Positions 10,178-22,032 of a stretch of 64,000 nucleotides of DNA are shown piece by piece. Each line of letters opens with the position of its first letter. The stretch's first letter is position 1. The DNA lies in NCBI RefSeq assembly GCF_037975245.1, contig NC_092561.1, forward strand, positions 12,151,001 through 12,215,000. Direction: 5' to 3'. The notes under the pieces were generated by a model, which was not told where the DNA came from, searched no databases, and saw only the letters and a program-made list of their open reading frames with translations. This stretch comes from Apostichopus japonicus (Eukaryota > Echinodermata > Holothuroidea > Aspidochirotida > Stichopodidae). The position numbers and the translations under genes are program-made.

Positions 10178-11223
10178 AAGCATGGAGCTAGTACTACGAA
10201 GTTGGCGAGTAGAGAAGTAAAAGGACAGACGAAGGGGCGAGAGTGGAGGTAAAATTTGGTTGAACTGATTGAGTGGGCGAAAGATGGGGTGGGCGAAAGA
10301 AGGAGTGGGCCGGGATGCCCCTGTCAAACAGTGAAGCTAAGGCACTGAGCCATCTGCCCTATATATTGTGTATACCACTCACTAAGTATCCTAGGGGTTA
10401 AATAATTATTGACAAAAAGGAAAGCAAAGTGAGAGAGACCACCTTCTACTGTTCTACTTCATTAAAACAGTTGCCAGGACCTGAACAGAAATTGTTTCAT
10501 GTTGTTTATTCTTCATGGCCTTGCTGCCCTTCGTTAAAGATGCAAGTTGGCCTTTCATGGTGCCTAACATGAAAGCCTTGGTGCCCTTTATAATTTTGCC
10601 CCATTCAAGGGAATCAAGGCCAAAGTGGCCTTGCCCTAAAAATTGCCCAAAAAATATTGGTATTGGCTTCTTCTTGAATGCATGCTGCATATGTTAAGCT
10701 AAAATACTTACTGAAAAGTTATATGCTAATTCGTAAATGTGTGCTGCATATATGGAAGGCTACAATACTTACAAAACAGTTCCTAGCATTGGCTGAACAG
10801 TTCCTGAAACAGACTACTCCTTGTGTATGCGCTAGATGTATGTTAGGCTGCATTACTTACCAGTTAAAAAGGTGCAGGTGTAGGCTCTTCCTTTGAATGT
10901 GTAATGCATATGTTAGGCTGCATTTCTTATCGAACAGTTTCTGATATAGGCTACTCTATGAGTGTGTGCTGCATATGTTAGGGAACAATACTTACTGTAA
11001 TAAACAGTTGTGCCAAGTTTCATGATTGTAAAGCTATATGTGTTGTGGGCATTTTTAATAGAAAACTTGAAAAGGAATACCAGTTAAAATGGTTTTTTAT
11101 AGTACATGTTTTGTGGCCAATAGTTTTGTTAAAAGAACTTATTCTTAAGTAATTAATGATCAGTTGTTTGATTGGCAAGGGAACAGGAAAGTGTCTCTTA
11201 TTCAAATACAAATTTATTGATAG
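10178..11223. repeat. Spacer with a degenerate ~75-bp repeat
   Basis: 10676-11010 holds four or five diverged copies of a segment containing GTGTGCTGCATATGTTAGGC, followed by CAATACTTAC and AACAGTTCCTGA. Outside that, 10178-10670 and 11011-11223 show nothing recognisable. Confidence 0.5.
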
Positions 11224-11400
11224 ATGCAAACAAGAAGTAATAAAAACCAAAGGGGATCCACAGTTTACGCAGATTTCATCAAGAAGAAAAAAGACCCTTC
11301 TGGGTTTGAAGTGAAATATATTTCTGAAGAAGTTGGAAGTGCACATTTTCAAGCCCCTGCCGGGTTTCTGTGCACTTCTTTTCACCTCATGTATATATAA
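11224..11400 (+). CDS. Small ORF with KKKKDPSGFEVKYI segment; possible SET-gene fragment
   Basis: A 58-codon frame from ATG to TAA whose central part reads ADFIKKKKDPSGFEVKYIS followed by EEVG. That pattern resembles the stretch just before the SET core (D-P-x-G-F, then I-x-x-x-x-G) in KMT5A-like proteins expanded in fish and invertebrates. The conserved GxGVF that should follow is absent, so this is at most a truncated or decayed exon. No splice sites stand out. The resemblance comes from memory of the family pattern and is weak. Confidence 0.25.
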   Translation: MQTRSNKNQRGSTVYADFIKKKKDPSGFEVKYISEEVGSAHFQAPAGFLCTSFHLMYI

Positions 11401-12675
11401 TATTTGTAATTACAATTTATGTTATGTTATACGTGAAGTGATAAACCAAATAAATGAAACGAAATGAATTGGCAACATATATCTGTAGCCTAGTTCAGAT
11501 AAGTTTATGCAACTTATTGTCATTTAAAATAACTGCACAGTTTGTTGCAGTATTGAACAAGTTACATTGTACAGCATACTTCAATTATCGTTATGAGTTG
11601 GGTTAGTCCATGAAAAACACAAAATGGATCAAGGAAGTGTAAACTTGCACTGACTTAACTCTCAGCAACTCATATACATCATATACATCATATAAGTTGC
11701 ATCGTTGATATATTTTCAACTTGGGCTAATAGTGAGTTGTTGGTGATCATTTCCATTCATTTGTTATTATTAAAGGGTATGGATTATTTGCAACGAAAGA
11801 ATATAAGAACTCCTCTTAGAATATTCTCGTTTGTTTAGACATGCCTACCAGGAAAACAAATGATTGGACTACTTAATCTAATACACAGAACATTGGGGAG
11901 CTCATCACATCTACACAGAACAAATTAAGAAAAGAAAAAGCCTCTTGAGGAATAAGGTATTACATGTTTGTCAAGGATATATGCTATAACAGTGTGTCAT
12001 CCGAGGATGCTCTGTGTGTTGTGTCTAAGTGTGATTGATATATATAACATATTTTGAGTTGTTTAGACCCTATACAACACTAAATTAACATGTTTTTTTT
12101 CGGGAGGGTGTGGGGGAAGGGCATAGTTTGCAGATTGGTGAAGGATAATTGAAGTTTTCTTCTTCTTACTTCAATTGCTAGCGTTGACATATATACTAGT
12201 TTGTTAGATAGGTAAGGCACAGTATTGCAGAGATATTTATTGTCAATTGCAAAGATTAATGTTAGTTTGAGTTTTAATGTAGAATTTTAGCTCTTACACA
12301 ATATTAACCAGTCTATGTATGCTATTGTTCTCTAAAAAATAGCAAAGTTTTCTTGTGTATTGACAAGGCTTCATTCATTAATTGTTTATGTAGGGTTGTG
12401 TTCTCTTTGGAGATATAATCAAACTCTTAGTTCAGTGAAGAGAACCTAGCTGTTTGCATTGAGGGTATTCAAGTAGTGGAAACCATGTCTGAAGTAAGGC
12501 TTTCATGTTGATATTACAGTGTGGAATGTACTCACAAGTATAGATGATAACAACTGCTGACTTTACTAAGTAACAATGAAATATTTGTAACTTGTGATTT
12601 AATTCTGAGAACCTAAAGTCACTTCAAATGCTTCACTGTTTTCACTGAAATGTTCCTATTAATTAATTTTTTTAG
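11401..12675. other. Non-coding spacer
   Basis: AT-rich, apparently unique sequence with a short CATATACAT microsatellite near 11670. No gene, RNA or mobile element recognised. Confidence 0.45.
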
Positions 12676-12776
12676 AAACAAATCAAAACAAGCCACCTGA
12701 AGTTTTGAGAGAATGCAACACTGATAATGAGCCGGAGAGATCACCTGGGGAATCAGAACGCACAAAGATTGTCAAG
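12676..12776 (+). CDS. Internal exon candidate, unidentified protein
   Basis: A 101-bp segment bounded by an acceptor (TTAATTTTTTTAG) and a strong donor (GTCAAG/GTAAGAAATG). Only one frame is open: two bases complete an upstream codon, then TNQNKPPEVLRECNTDNEPE and RSPGESERTKIVK, ending in phase 0. The composition is acidic and polar, like a linker. Its entry phase equals that of exon 2 of the pseudogene at 3846, and both begin with AAAC, so it could be a downstream or duplicated exon of that family. This is suggestive only. Without transcript data it remains an exon prediction from splice signals. Confidence 0.4.
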
Positions 12777-13860
12777 GTAAGAAATGTGCCCTGTTATTTA
12801 TAGATACATCAATCTAAGATAAATTTCATCTGGTTTATGTTGAGCAAACCAGAAGATAAAATACTGGAGGAATATCTTTAACCAGTAAGTATAACCAAAC
12901 TATTAGCATTATAGGTTGGATGTCATCATCACCTGTACCACTGTTGCAGTAGTTTGTACAACGATGTCCTCCAAGGAATAGCCAACTCTATTGCATACAT
13001 GTCTAGACACACCTCAGAGTTTGAAAACAAAAATTGGCCCATTTGTTAGATTTTTCATCCCTTTTATGGCTATTCAGTGATTTCCATTGAAGTATATGTC
13101 CTGACTATGTATCCTGATTTAGACTATATGCTGAAGGTTATCCATAGTGAGGAGGTTTGTTGTAAAGTAATTGTTAGAACTCTATGTTTTTCAAGGTTAC
13201 AGAATAGCCCATGTAATAATGTAAGTGATTTTTATTGTTAAACACTGCCTTACTCTTAAATTTGTCATATTTTATAAGTGTTCTCAGAACATGCAAGTAC
13301 AGGATTTATTTAAAACAATTGTCAGGTGCTCATGTTTCAGGGAAGTAAAAGAGACTAAATACTAAGTATTAAGAATTTCCTGAGTATCATTCATCTGAAT
13401 ACATAATATATCCATGAAGTCTTTCCAATCTTAGGTAAACAAGTAGTGTTGTATGTTGTGATGATTGCTCTTCACCATGGATATCAGTATAGCAGGTTGC
13501 AACTGCTTCATCTCTGGTATTATATACATATTCCCCCATAGAGATACAAGTGAATTATGTAAAAGAAAGTTGGAATATTTCTTTATTTTGTCACATTATG
13601 TCAAACAACTTCCATATCATGAAGGGATAGGGAAGATTTGTTCACTTTAGCTAGAAAGAAGCAGGTGATTTCAAGTTATGCATGCATCAAATTTTTTATT
13701 TTTTTATTTATTATATCCCAGAGAGATAGGGGCTTACTACTTTAAGTATAACATGTTATATTCACCAATTTGAAGCTTTGATGTTACTCCAAATTGGTAC
13801 ACTGTTTTATCTCAAATACACCAGATTAAAAAACTTTCACAGGCTGCACTCAAATTGAAA
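12777..13860. other. Non-coding spacer
   Basis: Likely intronic or intergenic. Nothing recognised beyond AT-rich sequence; the short plus-strand ORF near 13465 has no supporting features. Confidence 0.45.
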
Positions 13861-15110
13861 TCATTTGATGTGGCAGAAGGGGGCGAGGGGTAGAAAGGGC
13901 AATAAGGTATGTACGTTAGATATTATATTAGCTAGCAATGAACTAATTGAAAGCATATTATTTATGCGTTCATCCTTTCTGAATGGGATGGAGCAGGGGG
14001 GGGGGGGGTTTAGCACCTGCTGCATAAAGTGTGATATGTTCCGAAAAATACAGTTTGTATACTATCACTGAGTTCTTTGCGTGGGGCAGGTGGGTGGGGT
14101 GGGCTACTTGGGGATTAGGTAAACAAGGTTAGACCTTTCATCATGTCCTAACATGTGTGCTATTCAACTAGTTGAGTGGAAAAAAAGCTCAAAAGCCCTA
14201 TTGAGTTTATATGCTTATACGCAGTCTAATATTCCTATGTCAAAGGAAATGTTGTACACTGTTACCTCATTCATTAGGTATCCTTTGACAAAGCTTTTAC
14301 ACCATTTTTAGCTGCATAGATTTAAGGTGATAAATTTTAAATGCTAGGTAAAAGATTTTGTCAAGTTTATTTCCCCATTATGCTTATTATGCTAATATGC
14401 AGTGTAAAATTAATTGTTGAAGATTGCATAGCCACCATTTTAGAGTTTGATGTTATTCCAAACTGTAAAAACTCAAATACATTAGGGTTTAGAAAATTAC
14501 CCTGTCCACCATTTACAGGTTGCACCCATTTTAAAACTTTACATGGGCAGAAGTTGGGTTGTACACTGTTATCTTTTCTCCTATCCTTTGACTAAGATAT
14601 ATTTACCATTCCCAGGAGAAAGTTAGATGTGATTTATTTTAAATGCTAGGTAAAAGTTTTCTTTATCTCAACCTCAACGGTTTAATGTGTGCGAATATAT
14701 ATTGAACAATCTAATGGAAATTGTTGAATATATTATACATCCTTTGTTTCAAAGATTTGATGTTATTTCTAAATTGATGAATTGTTAAATCAAAAAAAGT
14801 CAATGTGTAGATAAAGACCTTGTCCTTATGCCAGCTAAAAGCATTTTTTGTATTACAACATTGTTTGGGAGAAGTTAATGAACAGTTAAACATTCAATGT
14901 TGAACATATAATATTTATCCTTTCAAATGTTATTCCAAGTTGGTTAACTGTTTAAATTGTGTAAAAAAAGAGGCTTCTCTATATTTTAAAACATTGCTGA
15001 GGGGGGGGGGGCGGGCAGAAGTGGGAGGGAACTGGGGGAGAAGGTATGCACAATAATACCCTAATATTTTGATATTATGTGTATATATTAATATTTTATA
15101 TTTTTATGTA
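13861..15110 (+). repeat. Degenerate dispersed repeat, G-rich blocks
   Basis: Repeated landmarks: TTGTACACTGTTACCTCATT, CCACTAGTTGAGTGG-like palindromic words, runs of seven or more G, and TTTGATGTTATTCCAAATTG. The same landmarks recur at 20060-21342, 22230-22640 and 29280-30330, so this is a diverged interspersed and partly tandem family. No coding potential. Confidence 0.55.
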
Positions 15111-15181
15111 ATCCCACCGGGTATGGGAGAACTATTGAGTTAACATGCTGTTACATAAGCTACATTAATGTAGTTTCATAT

Positions 15182-16310
15182 CAGGGTAGGAATGAAGATT
15201 TGGTTTGGGGGGGGGGAGCTATTTTGGAAAATGAAGTTAAATATGCCCAGCCCTAAATGTATTTAAGAGGGCTTTTCTAAGGTTTAGGGGGGCTTTTTGC
15301 CAAAGTTCAATATGCTGTTTACGGAAATGGTTGTAAGCATTCAACAGGATAAAGTAAACACACTTACCCTCTTCCTAGTGCTGCGACCGTGTAGCTAATT
15401 CATTAAAAGTTTAATGGCAAAAATTTTCGATCGTTTAGCAAATAACATCAAGCCACCGACTATATGACGAAAAACCAATAACCCGTCAACTGATATAGCA
15501 AACACAGCTTTACTTCTTCTGAAGCTACAGTGTTTTTTTTTTTTTACAAACCGATGGTTAGGCTACATTTCCCATTGACTAAGTGTGGTTGTTAGGCTAA
15601 CATGAGGTCGAAGGTTGCACTATTTCTTGGATAGTTTAGTTCTAGCTAACTGCCTCACAATTTCAGCGAATATAGAGATGCTTAGGCTACCATGCGCTTG
15701 ACGATAGCAGCAAGGAAAGTATGTAAACAAAGCTATTCAAAGTATTGTCTTTTTTTTTTTTTTTGCAAACCGATGGTTAGGCTACATTTCCCATTGACTT
15801 AGTGTGGTTGTTAGGCTAACATGTGGTCAAAGATTGCAGTTTTGCGTGGATATTCTTATATTTTATTTGCGACACAACTTGAGGAATAAACAGATGGCTA
15901 GGTTGGATTTCCATGTTGACTAAGTGTGGTTGTTAGGCTAACATGAGGTCAAAGGTTGCAGTATTTCTTGGATAGTTAAGTTCTAGCTAACTGCCTCACA
16001 ATTTCAGCGAATATAGAGATGCTTAGGCTACCATGCGCTTGACGATAGCAGCAAGGAAAGTATGTAAACAAAGTTATGCAAAGTATTGTTTTTTTTTTGC
16101 AAACCGATGGTAAGGCTACATTTCCCATTGACTTAGTGTGGTTGTTAGGCCAACATGTGTTCGAAGATTGCAGTTTTGCAAGAATATTTTTATATTTTAT
16201 TTGCGACACAACTTGAGTGAATAAAACAGATGGCTAGGTTGGATTTCCATGTTGACTAAGTGTGAAGATTTGTGGGGATTTGAGGTTGTCGCTGGTACTG
16301 AAATTGCTTA
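15182..16310 (-). mobile_element. hAT-like element with CATTGACTTAGTGTGG subrepeats (family E2)
   Basis: Begins CAGGGTAGGAATGAAG, the same tip as at 49684 and (reverse) 37952. It contains several copies of a subrepeat reading CAAACCGATGGTTAGGCTAC, then CCATTGACTTAGTGTGG and GTTAGGCTAACATG. The far end is less clear; family sequence can be followed through GGTACTGAAATTGCTT to about 16310. The subrepeat is shared with the TAGTG hAT-like family. Confidence 0.65.
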
Positions 16311-16579
16311 AAGGTGGGCTCGCTCATAAATTCCTCGTAAATTCTGTCCTTCACACCACCCGATTCAAATATAATATCAATCCTTCCCTCTACCGGTTCG
16401 TCGCTGTTGTCTCGTAATTTCTTAGCAATCCCGTATTTACGGCTAGTAAGCAATAAACGGGTTTGGCTACCTGAAGCGGTGGCCTTGACGAAATTCCTGC
16501 ATAGTTTCTTGTCTATGGCAGTGCCAGTAGTATGTGGTAAATTATTACACCGTGTTTTCGTGTGTGTTGTGTGATACAA
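16311..16579 (-). CDS. ORF adjoining E2 element, unidentified
   Basis: Minus-strand frame containing NFVKATASGSQTRLLL, KYGIAKKLRDNSDEPVEGRI and DIIFESGGVKDRIYEEFM. The last part (before 16311) runs into E2 repeat sequence. The composition is charged and protein-like rather than repetitive, so it may be a coding remnant carried by a longer E2 element or a host exon beside it. I do not recognise the family. Confidence 0.3.
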
Positions 16580-16679
16580 AACTCTGTAGTTTGTTAATAC
16601 GTTCAGAACTGTTCAAGACTAGTGGGCTGTACAGTACAGGTTACGGTCGAGTTTTGCATCAGACGTAGGCTTTAGTTTG

Positions 16680-16712
16680 ACCAGGGAGCTGCTACTCTAG
16701 CAGCTCCCTGGT
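16680..16712. repeat. Perfect hairpin, 15-bp arms, 3-nt loop
   Basis: ACCAGGGAGCTGCTA, loop CTC, TAGCAGCTCCCTGGT. The arms are perfectly complementary and GC-rich in an AT-rich context. Could be a structured RNA stem, a transposon tip relic or a palindromic binding site. Confidence 0.8.
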
Positions 16713-19084
16713 TTGACTATTTTTATGCCTACATAGTGAGCAGTTGAAGTTCGACCGGTTTGGGTACCCTGGTTTCGTAGTTGATTCACTGATTAGGAAA
16801 GCTCTGCATGTTTTATGCTGTATCGAATATTAGAAGTTTAGCCTATAGAAGTACAGTAACCTAATGCTATTTTACTGTAAAAAACCAGTGTATTTCAAAC
16901 TTTTACAGATGCGCCAGTCTTGTACTTACCTGAGTAAAGTATTTGAAATATTGTAACCGAAGTCGCGAGTGTACATTTTGTTACAGCTCAAGAAACTAAT
17001 AGTGAATATAAGTCCGATACACACTGACACGTGTCACAAAAATAAAAACGCAAATACAAAGTGAAAAACTGTCTGAAGTGATTACAACATTGGGTATCAA
17101 ACGTATGGTCAAGTCCGTCATTTGTGAACAATTGGTATTTCATTCAATTTAGGTATGAATTATATATAGACACAGTCTGTATTTTAATTTTTTTTATATG
17201 CATTTTAGTTCTATATCAGGAGGGAAAGACAAAGTATTTTTTGTCATATATCATATATAGATAAATATGTTTATTACTTATATTTGGGCTCCTGGCCACA
17301 GGCCCTTTAGGTGATCACAGAGCACTTGCCCTAGCTGCACCCCATCCTCGTAACCGGTGCACCGAATTAAAAATAACGGAACTTGAACGGTAAAAGGGAA
17401 GTAAAAGACGTTGCCATAAGGGGCGGCTCCACCCTCTTCAGAAAGGATTGGCAAAAAGGGAATAAGAAATGAACAATAAATTAACAGTTTTTTCCACTGA
17501 ACTACTGTACTCCAGAATTGAATATTCTGCTTCTTGTTCCGAAAGGCTCCCAACGAAATGCCAAAAAGTCGGCAACGGGGATGAGGGTGGGGGGGTACCC
17601 AGCCCACCACAGGGCTACCCCTGCACCTCATCACGACTGATCCGAATTACAACTCTCAACTTGATACTAGTTAACCAAAATTGTCCTAGAGTTGAACTGA
17701 AATTGGATGGAATTAAAAAAAAAAAAAAATACTAGCTGTCTGCATGGATCATACTCAATACTATTGTGTGACCATATAGGCGTACAGGCTCTAGTCAACC
17801 AGGAGGAATACTGGGGGAAGCTATTTTACTTTCCAGAGAAATTTAAAAATTGCCCGAACGTTCCTAGCATGATTAATTCATTTCAAACTTTGACGTCAAT
17901 GAAGGACAAAAAGAACCATACAGGCCTGTCTGACTGTAAGATCATTGAACCATCACAAACAACTACTTTTTTTAGCTCTTGGGAATTTTACTCCGAATAA
18001 TCTTCCATTTGCGTAATCCTGAAACTGGGAAGTACAGGGTGGGGGATCCGTCTTGATCCGCAAGTATAGTGAACTTCAACCACAACAAGTGTGTTTAGCT
18101 TGGGACTATAGAATTGTCAACCTTGGGAACATATATTTTTGGGGGGATGGGGGGGGGGGAAGGGGAGTTGGTAAATTAAAAAATACAGGGTAAACAGAGG
18201 GAAGGAAATACACCAGTGCATGAGAGGAGGTGACAGACAGGACTGATTGATCGTGTCGATAGTTTTTTATAATATACATGTGATACACGAAGATAGACGT
18301 AAAATGTAGCATCATTTCAACACTACAAAAGGGACCCTCCTCCGCCCCACCCCCAACACACACCCTCCCCGCGTTCAATATCATATCCCCTCTTGCCAAC
18401 GGAAATAAACACCAGTATAAATAAACCGATACAGATATTTATACCCGCTGTTAATCCGCAACTATTCCGGCTTGTTAAATCGTGTAGATTGACGGCTTGG
18501 CCGTCCTTTACTACGTGTAGGCCTATATACAATAATACAAAGCTGAATGTTTCTCCTTCATCAAATTTCCCCAACTTTGCCCGCCTTGATTTAGAGGGTG
18601 GCCAAGCTCCTGCTACACTGTACTATCAAACAAAATGGACGAAAGCAATTGATCTCAATCTGGAGATCCAACGGTTTGTGAATGTCGCATGACCTGTTAA
18701 CGAAAGTCTCGGAAAAGTTCTTGCCCCTATCGTATGGTATGATCCCTTTTGTTCAGATATGTTTTTTTCTTTCTCTGGAATACGCCTCCATGTTTAGCAA
18801 CCATTTGTGCTTCAAATTACAATCTCGATACTGTGTTACTGCAAACTGGCTGTATTCAAAATACGTACGAAAACACTGTGCTACAGTAACTACCTATCAA
18901 CTTGAATATCCACAACACTGACCAACGTACAGTAGACCATGGAGGTAAAAACACCTCCATGAGTAAACAAACGTACATCACCCGCGGCCATAGCATGCAA
19001 CACAATACCGTTCACAGCAAGGTACAGCTACGATCAGGTGACCACTCAGAAAAGTCATGTGAGTAAAGGGTGACAAGCAAAACC
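16713..19084. other. Non-coding spacer with minor hairpin
   Basis: Several 60-120 codon ORFs overlap on both strands (17278-18692), none with a recognisable domain or splice support. A short hairpin is listed separately at 18938. G and A homopolymers occur near 17590, 17715 and 18140. Confidence 0.4.
18938..18961. repeat. Short hairpin, 9-bp arms
   Basis: CATGGAGGT, loop AAAAAC, ACCTCCATG. Perfect arms; no known function. Confidence 0.7.
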
Positions 19085-19233
19085 ACTGAAATCAAAGCCC
19101 CCTATTTCTAAAAGTATACGAGCCCCCCCCCCCCACCTTTAATGGAGGCCTTAATTTGCCAGTGACTATGCGATTTTTTTTGGCGGGATTGCGAGAACTG
19201 TTTGTGCAATTCACGCGGCTACTGGAAACCCTG
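19085..19233 (-). mobile_element. Terminal fragment of an E2-type element
   Basis: GGAGGCCTTAATTTGCCAGT, GCGGGATTGCGAGAACTGTT and the end TACTGGAAACCCTG match the tip region of E2 at 50220-50360 in the same orientation. Only about 150 bp of one end is present. Confidence 0.6.
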
Positions 19234-19257
19234 GGTTCAGCCCGATATTTATAAGGA

Positions 19258-20048
19258 CCATTAGTCATAATGGTCATTGTTCATAAGGTTCCTTATTCAT
19301 AACGTGCATTATTTCGAAAAAAAGATTTGTTATCCATAATCGAAAAAAATCTTTGTTATTCATAATAAAAGGAGTCATTGTTCATAAGGTACGTTATTCA
19401 TAATCGGAATAAGGGTTCAATATTCATAATAGCAAAAAGGTCCATCTTTAAATAATCGGAAAAAAAGGTTCGTTATTCATAATAGCAAAAAAGGTCTGTT
19501 TTTCATAATTGGAAAAAAGGTTTGATGTTCATAATAGCAAGAAAGTCCGTTTTTCGTAATTGGAAAAAGATCCAGTATTCATACAGTAATAATAGCAACA
19601 AATTGCAAGGCGGAGCGACCCTCCCCTCCTCCCCCAAAATGGTTAATTCTCCTGTGGGCAAATGGTTCATGCTGCAGCTGTGACCAGTGGGCAAATTGTT
19701 CATGCGGTAGCCATACTTTCGGTAGTTGCCGTCGTTAACCCATAAGCCCACGTCTGGGTTGCAGGTGACCCCCCTCTTCCCCTGGCAACGTGCAGCTCGA
19801 CACTGCCAGTGGGTACCTGAACTTTGGGCAGCGGGATGCAAGGGCACTGGGGCATGACGGCCACGCGATTATGAATAGCGAACCTTATTTCTAGAAGATT
19901 ATGAATAACGAACCTTTTTGAACCTCTTTTTCGATTATGAATAACAAAACCTTTTTTGCAATTATGAATAACGAACCTTTTTCACATTTATGAATAAACT
20001 TATGACTAAAGCACCATTTTGCTAATTATAGATAATGAACCTTATGAC
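19258..20048. mobile_element. Fold-back element B, arms of GTTATTCATAAT repeats
   Basis: Left arm (19258-19610): about ten imperfect units of GGTTCGTTATTCATAATCGG followed by an A-run. Right arm (19860-20048): the inverted unit, GATTATGAATAACGAACC. Between them is a 250-bp non-repetitive core. Flanks are TTATAAGGA (19249-19257) and TAATAAGGA (20049-20057), a 9-bp duplication with one mismatch. The tip motif GTCATAANGGTTCAT is present at both ends in inverted orientation. No ORF of its own is credible. Confidence 0.75.
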
Positions 20049-20059
20049 TAATAAGGAAA

Positions 20060-21342
20060 GGTTGTACACTGTTTTCTCTTTGACAAAGCTTTCTAACCAT
20101 ACTTAGCAGCATAGGATAAAGGGTGTGTTTTAAATGCTATGGAAAAGTTTTTTTCAATGCAAGGTCTGAATTATGCTATGATTTAGCAGTCTAATATAAA
20201 TTGTTGAAGATCTCAAAGCCACCACTAACAACTAATAGTTTGATGTTATGCCAAATTGTTAAAACTCAAGTACATCAGTGTTCAATATTACGTTGGCAAA
20301 CTTACAGGCTACACCCATTAAAAACCATTGTGGAGGGTGGGGCCAGAAATGGGTGCTGGCTACTGGGTAGATGCACAATAATGCCCGATGATTTTTTTAT
20401 TGTGTGTATATATTGTTTAATGTATTTTTACTAGTTCTGTGGAAAGGGGGTGGGGGGATGGGGTAAGCCCAGTTGAGTTTATAGTGTTTGTTTATAGTGT
20501 AGTTGTTAGTGTTTGATAGTACAGTTAACAATGTAGCGGTTCCGCGTAATACTGGTATTCGTCAGCAGGTATACCCTTATCTGCTACATTGATGCAGTTT
20601 GATATGCCTAAGAAAGGAAAAAGTTGTAACCTGGTATCTTTTTGGTGGGGTTGGGCAGTTCAATCCCTCTAAGACTATTTGCTTTAGCAACTGCTACATC
20701 AAGTTTGGTATGTCTGAAACTTTCAATTTGTACACTACCACCATGCTCATCGCATGGGGCAGATGGGATGGGCCACTGGGGAATCTGGTATACAAGATTA
20801 GCCCTTTCATGACACCCTTATATGTAGATACCTTTATAGGTTTTTGTTGTCAATCCACTAGTTGAGTGGGAATAAAGGGAGTGGGGGAGGGGGTTGACTG
20901 GAATGTCCTATTCAGACTATGCTGTTCCTTATGCTACATTTATGCAGTTTGATATGCTTTATGAGGCTATATGCTTTAGCAGGAATGAGGGGAGAGGAGG
21001 GGATGACTGGAATGTCCTATTAAGACTATGTGCTGTAGCATATGCTACATTTATGCAGTTTGGTATGTCTTACAGTAGAAGAAAAGGTTGTACCCTGGTA
21101 TCTGTTTTCTCCTTTTGTTTGACAAAGATTTTTCACCATTCCAGCAGCATACTTTAAGGTGATCTTTAAATGCTAGATGAACATATTTTTTTCCAACATT
21201 TACGGTCCTCATAATGTGTGTGGGAATTTAATGAACAGTCTATTAATTGGGGAAGCAAGTATGCAGATTAGAGCATTTATTAGCATCAAATAATTGCAAG
21301 GTAGGATTTTATGTGGATTCACTCTTGTTGAATGGGATGGGG
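20060..21342 (+). repeat. Degenerate dispersed repeat, G-rich blocks
   Basis: Same family as 13861-15110: TGCTACATTTATGCAGTTTG, GGAATGTCCTATTAAGAC and GGGGCAGATGGGATGG-like blocks recur two or three times within the stretch. Confidence 0.5.
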
Positions 21343-21876
21343 GGGGGGTGGGACTTGGCAAGTGTGGTGAGAGTGGGGGGAGGGGGCTCCAATCCCTCAT
21401 AGACTATTTGCTTTGGCAACTGCTACATCAATATATCTTGAATATCACCATTTTTACACTACCTATATGAATTGCAAGGTTATATAAAGATTATATGCTG
21501 TCAGGCGCGTAGCCAGGAATTGGCCAAGGGTGGGGCGAACCTGTAGGCAAACTATCAGAAACGTATATGGCTCTACAAACTATCTAAGCGTTAGCACCGC
21601 CATGGGTTGGGGGGGTGGGACTTGGCAAGTGTGGTGAGAGTGGGGGGAGGGGGCTCCAATCCCTCATAGACTATTTGCTTTGGCAACTGCTACATCAATA
21701 TATCTCGAATATCACCATTTTTACACTACCTATATGAATTGCAAGGTTATATAAAGATTATATGCTGTCAGGCGCGTAGCCAGGAATTGGCCAAGGGTGG
21801 GGCGAACCTGTAGGCAAACTATCAGAAACGTATATGGCTCTACAAACTATCTAAGCGTTAGCACCGCCATGGGTTG
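21343..21876 (+). repeat. 267-bp tandem duplication, two near-identical units
   Basis: GGACTTGGCAAGTGTGG starts at 21351 and again at 21618, and everything to CCGCCATGGGTTG matches at an offset of 267. The only difference I can see is CTTGAATATC versus CTCGAATATC. Each unit contains the first ~100 bp of a GCGTAGCC MITE. The near identity implies a very recent event or an assembly artefact. Confidence 0.9.
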
Positions 21877-22032
21877 ACATGAAGCGTACAAGAAAATTGC
21901 AAAAAATGCCTCCAAGATCGCTGGAAATGGCACTCCCCAGGCCTTGAAGGTTGCATCTAAGCATTTTTTATTTTGACATTACTAGCAATATCATCAAAAC
22001 ATACAAACAAAATATGCTCAAGGTGGTCGTTG
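21769..22032 (+). mobile_element. GCGTAGCC MITE, truncated at right by another MITE
   Basis: Begins CAGGCGCGTAGCCAGG and follows the 3055-3339 element through TCGCTGGAAATGGCACTCCC and AATATGCTCAAGG, then stops where the 22033 element begins. The first part is also present in the preceding duplication unit from 21502. Confidence 0.8.

Noticed and set aside
9364-10327. Overlapping ORFs up to 289 codons, proline/serine-rich repeats, on both strands
   Set aside because: A stop-free 22-bp unit leaves all three frames open; this is a minisatellite in a transposon arm, not a protein.
11020-11385. 121-codon minus-strand ORF
   Set aside because: Antisense to a more protein-like small ORF and without any domain or splice signal.
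17278-18692. Cluster of overlapping ORFs of 80-118 codons on both strands
   Set aside because: No shared frame, domain or splice signals; consistent with chance in a slightly GC-richer stretch.
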